Part shown: one piece after another, positions 24,293 through 34,541 of the stretch
How positions within the stretch are numbered: the stretch's first letter is position 1
How the letters are laid out: the number at the start of each line of letters is the position of its first letter
Assembly (NCBI RefSeq): GCF_041914405.1
Contig: NZ_JAYSDK010000013.1
Coordinates: 1-64,000, forward strand
Reading direction: 5' to 3'
Origin: Zoogloea sp041914405
Lineage (GTDB): Bacteria > Pseudomonadota > Gammaproteobacteria > Burkholderiales > Rhodocyclaceae
Length of the DNA: 64,000 nucleotides
Position numbers and translations under genes: made by a program
The notes under the pieces: model-generated
What the model was told of the DNA's origin: nothing
Database searches by the model: none
The model's input: the letters and a program-made list of their open reading frames with translations, nothing else

Positions 24293-24670
24293 TCACTCCG
24301 GATCGAACAGAAGTGCCGCGGCCACGTTACGATGTTCCGCTACCAGAATGTTGTAGGTGCGGCACGCCGAACCCAGATCCATCACTTCCAGACCGATGCG
24401 GGCCTCGATCAGGGCGCGCAGCAGGCGCGGCTGGGGGAAGCGCTGCTTCATGCCCGTGCCGAGGATCAGGATCTCGCAACCCAGCGCTGCCAGGCGCTGG
24501 AAGGCGGCTTCGTCGAGGGTGTCGAAACCGCCGGCGTGCCAGTCGGCTTCGATGCGCTCGGGCATCACGATCACGCTGGATTCGTAGCGTGTATCGGAAA
24601 CCATCACGTGGCGGGCGTCGTAGCGGGCGATGGTGTTGTACTGCTCGCTCTTGTCGAGGTGGAGTTTCAT
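24293..24670 (-). CDS. Mth938-like domain protein (DUF498)
   Basis: A 125-residue protein of the Mth938/NDUFAF3 fold. The body (MKLHLDKSEQYN, then SSVIVMPERIEADW, CEILILGTGMKQRFP and MDLGSACRTYNILVAEHRNV) matches the small conserved bacterial family without an assigned enzyme activity. The mitochondrial relative is a complex I assembly factor. I start at ATG 24670, since the longer open frame upstream is antisense to the alaA leader. It is divergent from alaA and 85 bases upstream of bcp; a small hairpin (24260-24279) lies in that gap. Confidence 0.85.
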   Translation of the reverse strand: MKLHLDKSEQYNTIARYDARHVMVSDTRYESSVIVMPERIEADWHAGGFDTLDEAAFQRLAALGCEILILGTGMKQRFPQPRLLRALIEARIGLEVMDLGSACRTYNILVAEHRNVAAALLFDPE

Positions 24671-24719
24671 GGGCGGCTTCTCTGCGGTGGGCACTCTTAC
24701 TGATTGATTGGACGCGGAT

Positions 24720-24748
24720 TTGCCCGGTCCGGGTGGCTTGGGTAACAT
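24720..24748 (+). promoter_or_regulatory. Candidate sigma-70 promoter for alaA
   Basis: TTGCCC (24720-24725), 17-base spacer, TAACAT (24743-24748). It would leave a leader of roughly 55 bases before the chosen start. The match is moderate. Confidence 0.35.
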
Positions 24749-24809
24749 TATAGCTTTGCGTCGCCGGGCACCCGACCGGGTTTCATCACCGATCGTCCCT
24801 GACGGGGCC

Positions 24810-26114
24810 ATGACCATGAGCCGCCAAGCCAAATTGCGAGTCGCCACCGAGCAGCCCGCATTCACCAGTAAGGAAACGGAAACCGCCGTGCAACCTATCC
24901 GCAAGTCCGACAAGCTCGCCAACGTCTGTTACGACATCCGCGGCCCCGTGCTGCAAAAGGCGAAGCAGATGGAGGACGAGGGCCACAAGATCATCAAGCT
25001 GAACATCGGCAACCTGGCCGCGTTCGGCTTCGACTCCCCTGAAGAAATCCAGCTGGACATGATCCGTAACCTGCCCAACGCAGCAGGCTACTCGGATTCC
25101 AAGGGGATCTTCTCGGCCCGCAAGGCGATCATGCATTACACCCAGCAGAAGCGCATCAAGGGTGTGACGCTGGAAGATATCTACGTCGGCAACGGCGTTT
25201 CCGAACTGATCGTGATGGCCATGAACGCGCTGCTCAACAGCGGCGACGAAGTGCTCGTCCCGGCCCCTGACTACCCGCTGTGGACCGCCGCGGTGAGCCT
25301 CTCCGGCGGTACGCCGGTGCACTACATCTGCGACGAGGCTAACGAGTGGCTGCCCGATCTGGCCGACATCCGCGCCAAGATCACCCCGCACACCCGCGCC
25401 ATCGTCCTGATCAACCCGAACAACCCGACCGGCGCCGTCTACCCGGACGAAACCCTCAAGGCCATCGTCCAGATCGCCCGTGAGCACGGCCTGATCATCT
25501 ATGCCGACGAGGTCTACGACAAGGTGCTGTACGACGGTGTCGAGCACACCTCCATCGCATCCCTGTCGGAAGATGTGCTGACTGTCACTTTCAATGGCCT
25601 GTCCAAGAACTACCGTTCTTGTGGCTACCGCGCCGGCTGGCTGGTGGTCTCTGGTGACAAGCGTCCGGCGGCCGACTACATCGAAGGTCTCAACATGTTG
25701 GCCTCGATGCGCCTGTGCGCCAACGTGCCCGGCCAGCATGCCATCCAGACCGCCCTCGGCGGCTATCAGAGCATTGAAGACCTGGTTTCCCCTGGTGGCC
25801 GCATGCGTCGTCAGCGCGACCTGGCCCACGAACTGATCACCGCCATCCCGGGCGTCAGCTGCGTCAAGCCGAAGGCCACGCTGTACATGTTCCCGCGCCT
25901 TGACCCCAAGATCTACCCGATCGAGGACGATCAGCAGTTCATCGCCGAACTGCTCGAGGCCGAGCGTGTGCTGCTGGTCCAGGGCACCGGCTTCAACTGG
26001 CCGAGCCCGGATCACTTCCGTCTGGTCTTCCTGCCCCACGAGGAAGACCTCAAACTCGCCATTGCCCGCATCGCACGCTTCCTCGAAAGCTACCGCAAGC
26101 GGCACGGCACCTGA
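24810..26114 (+). CDS. alaA: Alanine aminotransferase (AlaA-like, class I/II PLP enzyme)
   Basis: A 434-residue fold-type I aminotransferase that moves the amino group between glutamate and pyruvate. The sequence DYPLWTAAVSLSGG, NPNNPTGAVYPDE and the PLP lysine in NGLSKNYRSCGYRAGW are close to AlaA (E. coli about 405 residues); the extra N-terminus is about 30 residues before VQPIRKSDKLANVCYDIRG. ATG 24810 or 24816 could be the start; the frame continues upstream without a good ribosome-binding site. The alaA-hom order is typical of betaproteobacteria and implies shared expression for amino-acid synthesis. Confidence 0.9.
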   Translation: MTMSRQAKLRVATEQPAFTSKETETAVQPIRKSDKLANVCYDIRGPVLQKAKQMEDEGHKIIKLNIGNLAAFGFDSPEEIQLDMIRNLPNAAGYSDSKGIFSARKAIMHYTQQKRIKGVTLEDIYVGNGVSELIVMAMNALLNSGDEVLVPAPDYPLWTAAVSLSGGTPVHYICDEANEWLPDLADIRAKITPHTRAIVLINPNNPTGAVYPDETLKAIVQIAREHGLIIYADEVYDKVLYDGVEHTSIASLSEDVLTVTFNGLSKNYRSCGYRAGWLVVSGDKRPAADYIEGLNMLASMRLCANVPGQHAIQTALGGYQSIEDLVSPGGRMRRQRDLAHELITAIPGVSCVKPKATLYMFPRLDPKIYPIEDDQQFIAELLEAERVLLVQGTGFNWPSPDHFRLVFLPHEEDLKLAIARIARFLESYRKRHGT

Positions 26115-26132
26115 TGCCGGGGGAGGGAAGGG

Positions 26133-26170
26133 GGGAGCTGCCAAACATGCGCTCCCAACCTTTCCTTTTT
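26133..26170 (+). terminator. Weak terminator-like hairpin between alaA and hom
   Basis: GGGAGC (26133-26138), 12-base loop, GCTCCC (26151-26156), then AACC and a pyrimidine/T-rich tract to 26170. The stem is short and the T-tract interrupted, so at most partial termination is expected. Confidence 0.3.
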
Positions 26171-26209
26171 CCAGACTCTCAACCCTAGACCCTTACCTTC
26201 ACCAGACAC

Positions 26210-27517
26210 ATGAAACCCATCAATGTTGGCCTCCTGGGCATCGGCACCGTAGGCGGTGGCACCTTTACCGTTCTCAAGCGCAACGAAGAAGAAATTACCC
26301 GCCGTGCCGGCCGGCCGATCCGCATTACCGCGGTGGCCGACAAGAACCTGGAACTGGCGAAGAGCGTGGCGGGCGCCGACGTGCGCATCACCGACGATGC
26401 CTTCTCGGTGGTCACCGACCCCGAGATCGATATCGTTGTCGAGCTGATCGGCGGTTACGGCGTCGCCAAGGAGCTGGTGCTGAAGGCCATCGAGAATGGC
26501 AAGCACGTGGTCACCGCCAACAAGGCGCTGCTGGCCGTGCATGGCAACGAAATCTTCGCAGCCGCCCAAAAGAAGGGTGTGATGGTTGCGTTTGAAGCCG
26601 CTGTTGCCGGCGGTATCCCCATCATCAAGGCACTGCGTGAAGGCCTCTCTGCCAACCGCATCCAGTGGCTGGCCGGTATCATCAACGGCACCACCAATTT
26701 CATCCTGTCCGAGATGCGCGACAAGGGCCTGCCCTTCGCCGACGTGCTCAAGGAAGCCCAGCGCCTCGGCTACGCCGAAGCCGACCCCACCTTCGACATC
26801 GAAGGCGTGGACGCTGCCCACAAGGCGACCCTGATGGCCTCCATCGCCTTCGGTGTGCCGGTCCAGTTTGACAAGGCCTACGTGGAAGGCATCACCAAGC
26901 TCGAGGCTGCCGACATCAAGTACGCCGAGCAACTCGGCTACCGCATCAAGCTGCTGGGCATCGCCCGCCGCCGTCCGCAAGGCATCGAACTGCGCGTGCA
27001 CCCGACGCTGATCCCCGAGAAGCGCCTGATCGCCAACGTGGAAGGCGCGATGAACGCTGTGCTGGTGCAGGGCGACGCCGTCGGCGCCACGCTGTACTAC
27101 GGCAAGGGGGCCGGTGCGGAACCGACCGCCAGCGCAGTGATCGCCGACCTCGTCGACGTGACCCGCCTGCACACCGCCGATCCGGAGCACCGCGTGCCGC
27201 ACCTGGCTTTCCAGCCGGACCAGATCACCGACGTGCCGGTGCTGCCGATCGACGAAGTCGAGACCAGCTACTATCTGCGCCTGCGTGTCCTCGACAAGCC
27301 GGGCGTGCTGGCCGACATCACCCGCATCCTGGCCGACCAAGGCATCTCTATCGACGCCATGTTGCAGCGTGAGCCGGAAGAGGGTGAGTCCCAGACCGAC
27401 ATCATCATCCTGACCCACCTGACCATCGAGAAGAACGTGGACACCGCGATTGCCAAGATCGAGAGCCTCGACTCCGTGGCCGGTCAAGTGACCCGTCTGC
27501 GCCTCGAAAACCTCTGA
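26210..27517 (+). CDS. hom: Homoserine dehydrogenase
   Basis: A 435-residue monofunctional enzyme that reduces aspartate semialdehyde to homoserine, the branch point to threonine and methionine. The N-terminal Rossmann motif GLLGIGTVGGGTF, the catalytic domain (GIINGTTNFILSEM) and a C-terminal ACT domain (about 350-430; YYLRLRVLDKPGVLADI) for threonine feedback are all visible. It lacks a clear Shine-Dalgarno. thrC, which commonly follows hom in related bacteria, is absent; a 20-bp-arm terminator comes next instead. Confidence 0.97.
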   Translation: MKPINVGLLGIGTVGGGTFTVLKRNEEEITRRAGRPIRITAVADKNLELAKSVAGADVRITDDAFSVVTDPEIDIVVELIGGYGVAKELVLKAIENGKHVVTANKALLAVHGNEIFAAAQKKGVMVAFEAAVAGGIPIIKALREGLSANRIQWLAGIINGTTNFILSEMRDKGLPFADVLKEAQRLGYAEADPTFDIEGVDAAHKATLMASIAFGVPVQFDKAYVEGITKLEAADIKYAEQLGYRIKLLGIARRRPQGIELRVHPTLIPEKRLIANVEGAMNAVLVQGDAVGATLYYGKGAGAEPTASAVIADLVDVTRLHTADPEHRVPHLAFQPDQITDVPVLPIDEVETSYYLRLRVLDKPGVLADITRILADQGISIDAMLQREPEEGESQTDIIILTHLTIEKNVDTAIAKIESLDSVAGQVTRLRLENL

Positions 27518-27530
27518 TCGGTTTTCAGTT

Positions 27531-27573
27531 CACAATAAAAAACGCGGCTCGATGAGCCGCGTTTTTTATTGTG
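27531..27573. terminator. Bidirectional intrinsic terminator between hom and typA
   Basis: The inverted repeat is perfect over 20-base arms (27531-27550 and 27554-27573) around a GAT loop. The GC core CGCGGCTC/GAGCCGCG is flanked by AT-rich ends, so each strand shows a T-run after the stem. It serves both convergent genes. A second GC hairpin, CCGCCGGC/GCCGGCGG (27574-27596), follows before the typA stop. Confidence 0.95.
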
Positions 27574-27609
27574 CCGCCGGCGGTGAAGGCCGGCGGTACG
27601 GAGCGGTGC

Positions 27610-29424
<1,815 letters not shown>

Positions 29425-29459
29425 GGGGTTGGACACCGGAAGTGCTTGAATAAACCGGT

Positions 29460-29468
29460 ATTTTAGCA
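29460..29468 (-). promoter_or_regulatory. Extended -10 promoter for typA
   Basis: On the minus strand the motif reads TGCTAAAAT, an extended -10 element (TGn plus TAAAAT), about 36 bases upstream of the typA start. No convincing -35 is visible, as expected for extended -10 promoters. Confidence 0.5.
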
Positions 29469-29510
29469 TGTCTTGCGCGACGCAGCATCGATAGGCCCGG
29501 TCCGGGCGCG

Positions 29511-29519
29511 TGCTAAGAT
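29511..29519 (+). promoter_or_regulatory. Extended -10 promoter for mtiP-def
   Basis: TGCTAAGAT: TG at 29511-29512 and TAAGAT at 29514-29519, 36 bases before the start codon of the thioinosine phosphorylase. It mirrors the typA element 43 bases away on the other strand. Confidence 0.5.
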
Positions 29520-29554
29520 GCGCGGTCAACACGGTTTTTTGAGGAGCAGCCGGC

Positions 29555-30292
29555 ATGCTGGCGATTATTGGTGGTAGCGGATTGACCCAACTGGCGAGCC
29601 TGGACCTGATCCGCAGGGAGGTGGTTCGCACCCCTTACGGCGAGCCTTCCGGGGCGCTGACCTTCGGGCGTCTGTGCAATCGTCCGGTGGTGTTCCTGGC
29701 TCGCCATGGCTACGGCCACACCATTCCGCCCCATCGGGTGAACTACCAGGCCAACCTGTGGGCACTGCATCAAGCCAAGGTGGATGCGATCATTTCGGTG
29801 GCCTCGGTGGGCGGCATCCGGGCGGATCTGTGCCCTGGCACGCTGATCGTCCCTGACCAGATCATCGACTACACCTGGGGACGCAAGAGTACTTTCCACG
29901 ACAGCTCCGAGGAGCCCGTGGTGCATATTGATTTCACCGAACCGTACGATGCCGCGCTGCGCCGGCGCATTCTTGCTGCGGGGGCCGCGGCGGGGGAAAC
30001 CCTCGTCGATGGTGCTGTCTATGCGGCAACCCAGGGGCCGCGCCTCGAGACTGCGGCCGAGATCAACCGTCTGGAGCGTGATGGCGCCGATCTGGTCGGG
30101 ATGACCGGTATGCCCGAGGCTGCCCTGGCCCGCGAGCTGGGTATCCCCTATGCGGCGATCAACGTGGTGGCTAATTTTGCTGCCGGCCGTGCCAGCAGCG
30201 CTAACGGCATCTGCTTTGACAGCATCGATGTGGTGCTGCGGGAGGCGATGGGGCGCGTGCGGCGGGTTCTCGACCACATCTGCGAAGCATGA
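29555..30292 (+). CDS. S-methyl-5'-thioinosine phosphorylase
   Basis: A 245-residue purine nucleoside phosphorylase of the MTAP/MTIP branch. It begins MLAIIGGSGLTQL with the phosphate-binding loop, then FLARHGYGHTIPPHRVNYQANL, and ends in the purine-site region (VGMTGMPEAALARELGIPYA). In Pseudomonas the homologous MTIP acts on methylthioinosine, made by deaminating methylthioadenosine from polyamine and quorum-signal synthesis. An MTA-specific activity is the alternative. Its last four bases overlap the def start, so the two are coupled. Confidence 0.85.
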   Translation: MLAIIGGSGLTQLASLDLIRREVVRTPYGEPSGALTFGRLCNRPVVFLARHGYGHTIPPHRVNYQANLWALHQAKVDAIISVASVGGIRADLCPGTLIVPDQIIDYTWGRKSTFHDSSEEPVVHIDFTEPYDAALRRRILAAGAAAGETLVDGAVYAATQGPRLETAAEINRLERDGADLVGMTGMPEAALARELGIPYAAINVVANFAAGRASSANGICFDSIDVVLREAMGRVRRVLDHICEA

Positions 30293-30822
30293 TCCGGGAG
30301 GTTCTCCGCATGGGCGATCCGCGCCTGCTGAGGGTCTCCAGGCCAGTCGAGGCTTTTGGAGCTCCGGAATTGGAGGTCCTGATCGCCGACATGCGCGACA
30401 CGATGCGTCACTTGAGTGGCGCGGGAATCGCCGCGCCGCAGATCGGTGTCGACCTGCGGGTGGTGATTTTCGGCGGCGGGCCGAGTCCCCGTTATCCGGA
30501 CGCATCGGCCGTGCCGGATACGGTGCTGATCAACCCGGTCTTGACCCCGCTGGGTGAGGACGAGGAGGGTGGCTGGGAAGGTTGCTTGTCCGTTCCCGGC
30601 CTGCGGGGTTGGGTGCCGCGCTGGACGCAGCTGCGTTATACCGGGTTCGACGAGCACGGGATGCCGATCGACCGACTGGCGAGCGGTTTTCATGCCCGCG
30701 TCGTGCAACACGAATGCGACCATCTGGATGGCGTCCTGTACCCGATGCGGGTGCGCGACTTTTCCCGCTTCGGCTTTACCGACGTGCTGTTTCCGGACGG
30801 TTCGGTTGCGGCCGACGACTGA
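30289..30822 (+). CDS. def: Peptide deformylase
   Basis: A 177-residue metalloenzyme that removes the formyl group from nascent proteins. The three signature motifs are intact: GIAAPQIG (G-[IV]-[AG]-A-x-Q), EGCLSVPG with the metal-binding Cys, and HECDH with two His ligands and the catalytic Glu. It lacks the usual fmt partner at this place, so it may be a second def copy; the usual def-fmt pair would lie elsewhere. It overlaps the phosphorylase by four bases and converges on glnD with a 33-base gap. Confidence 0.95.
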   Translation: MIREVLRMGDPRLLRVSRPVEAFGAPELEVLIADMRDTMRHLSGAGIAAPQIGVDLRVVIFGGGPSPRYPDASAVPDTVLINPVLTPLGEDEEGGWEGCLSVPGLRGWVPRWTQLRYTGFDEHGMPIDRLASGFHARVVQHECDHLDGVLYPMRVRDFSRFGFTDVLFPDGSVAADD

Positions 30823-30855
30823 GCGCCGGCCGCGCTTGGTTTGCCGGTCGATCTG

Positions 30856-33450
30856 TTAGACGGCCAGCTTTTCCAGCAGATCCGACTCTATCTTCAGCAC
30901 CTGGGCGTCCTGGGTCAGGCCGGGGCCGCTGATCAGGAATGTGTCTTCGACACGTTCGCCCAGCGTGGCGATCTTGGCCGTGTGCAGGTTGATGCCGTAT
31001 TGGGCCAGTGTTTCGGCGACGCCGAATAGTAGGCCGGGGCGGTCGGCCGCGGTTACGGACATGATGAAGTGCTGGCCGCGTTCATCCGGCCGGATGCTTA
31101 CCTCCGGGGTGATCGGGAAGTGCTTGACCTCTCGTGAAAGGCGGCCGTTGGCGGGCTGGTCCACCGGAGCATTGGTGTGCAGGCGTTCGGTGAGGTCATG
31201 CTCCAGCAAATTGATCAGGTCGCGGTAGTGCACGTCATCCTGACCTGGATCGAGTAGGACGAAGCTGTCCAGCGCGTAGCCGTGGCGGGTGGTGTGGATC
31301 TTGGCGTCGGCGATGGTGAAGCCGAGGCGGGCGAAGAAGCCGCACAGGCGTACGAAGAGATCGCGCTGGTCCTGCATGTACACCATCACCTGAAGGCCTT
31401 CACCCACATGGCTGAGGCGGGCCTTGACGACCGGCTCGCCGGCTTCCACCCGGTAGTACAGCATGCGGGCGTGCCAGGCGATTTCTTCCGGGTCGTGGCG
31501 CAGGAAGTAGACCGTGTCGAGTTGATCCCACAGTGCGTCCTCTGTGCCCGGACGCAGGCCGTAGTAGCGTAGCAGGTTGCGGGCGTCCTCCTGGCGGATC
31601 GGCGTACCGAGTGCTTGTTGCGGTGTTGCGCCGCGCAGCAGGCGCTGGGTTGTGAAGAACAGGTCTTCCAGCAGTTTGCCCTTCCAGCCGTTCCAGACCT
31701 TGGGGCTGGTGCCACGGATGTCAGCGTGGGTCAGGATGTATAGCGCGGTGAGATTGCGTTCGTTCTTGACCAGCGCGGCGAAGCGGCGAATGACGTCCAG
31801 GTCGGACAGGTCCTGCTTCTGTGCGACGTTGGACATGGACAGGTGATGCTCGACCAGCCATTCCACCAGGTCGGTGTCTGCCGCTTCCAGGCCGTGGGAT
31901 TCGCAGAAATCGCGGGCGTCCTTCATGCCCAGCTTGGAGTGGTCGCCGCCACGCCCCTTCGCGATGTCATGGAACAGCGCTGCAATGTAGATCAGCCACG
32001 GCTTTTCGAAGCTGGTGCATAGGCGCGTCAGTAATGGGTATTCGTGGGCGTGTTCGGCGACCACGAAGCGGCGCACGTTGCGTAGCACCTGCAGGATGTG
32101 TTGATCCACGGTGTAGACGTGGAAGAGGTCATGCTGCATCTGGCCGACAATGCGCCGCCAGGCTGGCAGGTAGAAGCTCAGGATGCCGTACTGGTTCATC
32201 CGCCGCAGTTCGTGCACGACGCCGCGTTTCTGTTGCAGCAGGCGCAGGAACAGCGCCTTGTTGGCCGGATTCTGGCGGAATTCGGCGTTGATCAGCTTGC
32301 GTCCGCGCCACAGGGCGCGCAGAGTGCGGGCGGTCATGCCCTTCAGTTCCGAGCGCTGTTCGAGCAGCAGGAAGCACTCGAGCAGTGCGCTAGGGTGGCG
32401 GTCGAAGACCCCTTCGTCGCGCACGTCCAGGAGTTCACGAACGCACTGGAATCGCTCGTTGATGTTGATTGCCGCCGGGTAGCGGTTGGGGAAGAACTCG
32501 ACGCCGAAGTTCAGCAGCAGGATGGTGTTGAGCTGGGTGATCTTCTTGGCTGTCCGGTAATACTCCTGCATGAATACTTCCGAGGCCCGGCGCACGTCAT
32601 TGGATTCGTAGCCGAACTGGCGGGCGAGCTTGTCCTGGTGGTCGAACAGCAGACGGTCTTCCCGGCGCCCGGTGATGTGATGCAGGCGGATCCGCGTGTG
32701 CTGCAGGAAGCGCTCAACCTCGCGCAGCTCAGTGGCTTCTTCGTCGGTGATCAGGCCGTGTTTGGCGAGATCGCGCCAGTGGGTTCCAAAACCCGCCGCA
32801 CGGCTCACCCAGCCGATCAGCTGGAGGTCGCGCAGGCCGCCGGGGCTCTCCTTGCAGTTGGGTTCCAGAGAGTAGGGGGTTTCGTTGTGGCGGGTGTAGC
32901 GTTGCTCCTGCTCCAGCCGCTTGGCCTTGAAGAACTGGCCGGGGTTGAGGTGTTCCCGCAGGCGCTGCTCGAAGCTCCGGAAAAGGGACGGGTTGCCGCA
33001 CAGCAGGCGCGCTTCCAGCAGATTGGTCATGACCGTCACGTCGAGCGCAGCCTCTTCCAGGCATTCCTCCACGGTTCGTACGCTGTGGCCGATGTCCAGG
33101 CCCACGTCCCACAGCAGGCCGATCATCTGGGTCAAGCGGTTTTGCAGATCTTCGTCGGGCTGATCTTCGAGCAGGAATAGAAGGTCCACGTCCGAGCAGG
33201 GGAAGAGTTCCCCGCGCCCATAACCACCAACTGCGACCAGGCTCGCTGTGGGCGGCAGGCCGAAGTCCTTCCAGAGATCCAGCAGCACGCCATCCACCAG
33301 ATGGGAGCGGCCTTTGAGGATCGGGTCGGTCAGCGGCCTGGCCTCGTAGGCGGCTCGCAGGGCTTCTCCGCCGGTTTTGAGGCGGCCCTTGTAGCGGCTG
33401 ATGAGTTCCCGAGCGACTTCGTGGGGAATGATGGGCGCGGTCTCGGACAT
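30856..33450 (-). CDS. glnD: PII uridylyltransferase / uridylyl-removing enzyme
   Basis: A 864-residue nitrogen sensor that uridylylates the PII proteins when glutamine is low and reverses this when it is high. Domains in order: nucleotidyltransferase (GGYGRGELFPCSDVDLL, about 75-91, with Asp87 and Asp89); HD hydrolase (ALFHDIAKGRGGDHS); two C-terminal ACT domains that sense glutamine (about 690-860). Length is typical. It follows map after 12 bases, the common map-glnD arrangement, and diverges as a unit from rpsB. Confidence 0.97.
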   Translation of the reverse strand: MSETAPIIPHEVARELISRYKGRLKTGGEALRAAYEARPLTDPILKGRSHLVDGVLLDLWKDFGLPPTASLVAVGGYGRGELFPCSDVDLLFLLEDQPDEDLQNRLTQMIGLLWDVGLDIGHSVRTVEECLEEAALDVTVMTNLLEARLLCGNPSLFRSFEQRLREHLNPGQFFKAKRLEQEQRYTRHNETPYSLEPNCKESPGGLRDLQLIGWVSRAAGFGTHWRDLAKHGLITDEEATELREVERFLQHTRIRLHHITGRREDRLLFDHQDKLARQFGYESNDVRRASEVFMQEYYRTAKKITQLNTILLLNFGVEFFPNRYPAAININERFQCVRELLDVRDEGVFDRHPSALLECFLLLEQRSELKGMTARTLRALWRGRKLINAEFRQNPANKALFLRLLQQKRGVVHELRRMNQYGILSFYLPAWRRIVGQMQHDLFHVYTVDQHILQVLRNVRRFVVAEHAHEYPLLTRLCTSFEKPWLIYIAALFHDIAKGRGGDHSKLGMKDARDFCESHGLEAADTDLVEWLVEHHLSMSNVAQKQDLSDLDVIRRFAALVKNERNLTALYILTHADIRGTSPKVWNGWKGKLLEDLFFTTQRLLRGATPQQALGTPIRQEDARNLLRYYGLRPGTEDALWDQLDTVYFLRHDPEEIAWHARMLYYRVEAGEPVVKARLSHVGEGLQVMVYMQDQRDLFVRLCGFFARLGFTIADAKIHTTRHGYALDSFVLLDPGQDDVHYRDLINLLEHDLTERLHTNAPVDQPANGRLSREVKHFPITPEVSIRPDERGQHFIMSVTAADRPGLLFGVAETLAQYGINLHTAKIATLGERVEDTFLISGPGLTQDAQVLKIESDLLEKLAV

Positions 33451-33462
33451 GTTCTCGATGGC

Positions 33463-34275
33463 TCAGGGCAGGAGGTGGGCTACGACGTCCGGCTTGGGTG
33501 GGGAGCCTGCGGACAGGGTCAGAACCTCGACCCCGGTCTCGGTGACAAGCACCATGTGTTCCCACTGGGCCGACAGGCTGCGGTCGCGGGTGACGATGGT
33601 CCAGCCGTCGGGGAGTTCGGAGATTGCGGCTTTGCCCGCATTGATCATCGGCTCGATGGTGAAGATCATGCCGGGTTTCAGTTCCAGTCCGGTGCTGGGC
33701 TTGCCGTAATGCAAAACCTGCGGGTCTTCGTGAAAGTTGAGGCCGATGCCATGTCCGCAGAACTCTCGCACGACGGAGAAGCCGTTCTTTTCCGCGTGGG
33801 TCTGGATAGCGTGACCAATATCCCCAAGATGGGCGCCAGGTTTTACTTGTGCAATGCCCAGCCATAGGCATTCATATGTAATATTGCAGAGCCGGCGGGC
33901 CAGGATGCCTGCGTCGCCGACGATGAACATGCGGCTGGTGTCGCCGTGGTAACCGTCCTTGATGACGGTGATGTCCAGATTGACGATGTCCCCCTTCTTT
34001 AGGGCCTTGTCACTTGGCACCCCGTGGCAGACCTGGTGGTTGATTGAGGTGCAGATCGACTTGGGGTAGGGCTTGTAACCGGGCGGGCAGTAATTGAGCG
34101 GCGCAGGAATGCAACCTTGGACATCTACCATGTAGTCATGGCACAGCTTGTCGAGTTCGGCGGTGGTGATGCCCGGCTTGACGAAGGGGGTGATGTAATC
34201 AAGGACTTCCGAGCCCAGGCGGCCCGCGATGCGCATCTTTTCGATTTCTTCAGGCGTTTTTATGGAGACGCTCAT
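33463..34275 (-). CDS. map: Methionine aminopeptidase, type I
   Basis: A 270-residue cytoplasmic metalloprotease that removes initiator Met after deformylation. The pita-bread fold ligands are recognisable: the two Asp in VNLDITVIKDGYHGDTSRMF, the His of CGHGIGLNFHEDP, and the Glu of MIFTIEPMIN and of the last strand. It heads a two-gene unit with glnD on the minus strand. The divergent rpsB promoter begins about 85 bases from its start codon. Confidence 0.97.
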   Translation of the reverse strand: MSVSIKTPEEIEKMRIAGRLGSEVLDYITPFVKPGITTAELDKLCHDYMVDVQGCIPAPLNYCPPGYKPYPKSICTSINHQVCHGVPSDKALKKGDIVNLDITVIKDGYHGDTSRMFIVGDAGILARRLCNITYECLWLGIAQVKPGAHLGDIGHAIQTHAEKNGFSVVREFCGHGIGLNFHEDPQVLHYGKPSTGLELKPGMIFTIEPMINAGKAAISELPDGWTIVTRDRSLSAQWEHMVLVTETGVEVLTLSAGSPPKPDVVAHLLP

Positions 34276-34314
34276 GGAGGCAAGGTTTGTTGGGATTCAG
34301 GCCTACTAGGCTAG

Positions 34315-34365
34315 CTCAAGGCGACCCCGCGGGCAACGCGGGGAAGGCGAACGCTCCGCCTTGAG
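34315..34365. other. Nested hairpin in the map-rpsB divergent region
   Basis: CTCAAGGCG (34315-34323) pairs with CGCCTTGAG (34357-34365), enclosing CCCCGCG (34325-34331) paired with CGCGGGG (34337-34343). It lies upstream of, and touches, the rpsB -35 box, so it would be transcribed only into the map leader. Function unknown; it could affect map translation or serve as a protein-binding site. Confidence 0.5.
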
Positions 34366-34390
34366 AGGGGTCCCTAAATGCTGATATACT
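34361..34390 (+). promoter_or_regulatory. Sigma-70 promoter for the rpsB operon
   Basis: TTGAGA (34361-34366), 18-base spacer, TATACT (34385-34390), followed by GC-rich start-site DNA (CGGAGG). It is the best promoter match in the window and implies a leader of about 145 bases before the rpsB ATG at 34542. Confidence 0.65.
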
Positions 34391-34411
34391 CGGAGGCTTG
34401 TCTGGCTGGAC

Positions 34412-34436
34412 GTCAGGCAAAATTCACACGCCTGAC
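34412..34436 (+). promoter_or_regulatory. Hairpin in the long rpsB 5' leader
   Basis: GTCAGGC (34412-34418) and GCCTGAC (34430-34436) form a 7-bp stem with an 11-base AT-rich loop just inside the predicted rpsB transcript. E. coli S2 represses rpsB-tsf through its leader; the long structured leader here suggests a comparable device. No T-run follows, so it is not a terminator. Confidence 0.45.
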
Positions 34437-34541
34437 CCTTTGGGGTTTGTGAGTCCTGCATTGGATTCGAAGCGGAGCCGTTTTGCAGAGAGGCTGCACG
34501 GCAGGTCGGGCGGCGGTTAAACCTCAGTATTGGAGTAAGAA

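Noticed and set aside
24786..27487. Two long antisense frames opposite alaA and hom
   Set aside because: Both genes on the plus strand carry clear catalytic motifs; the antisense products show none.
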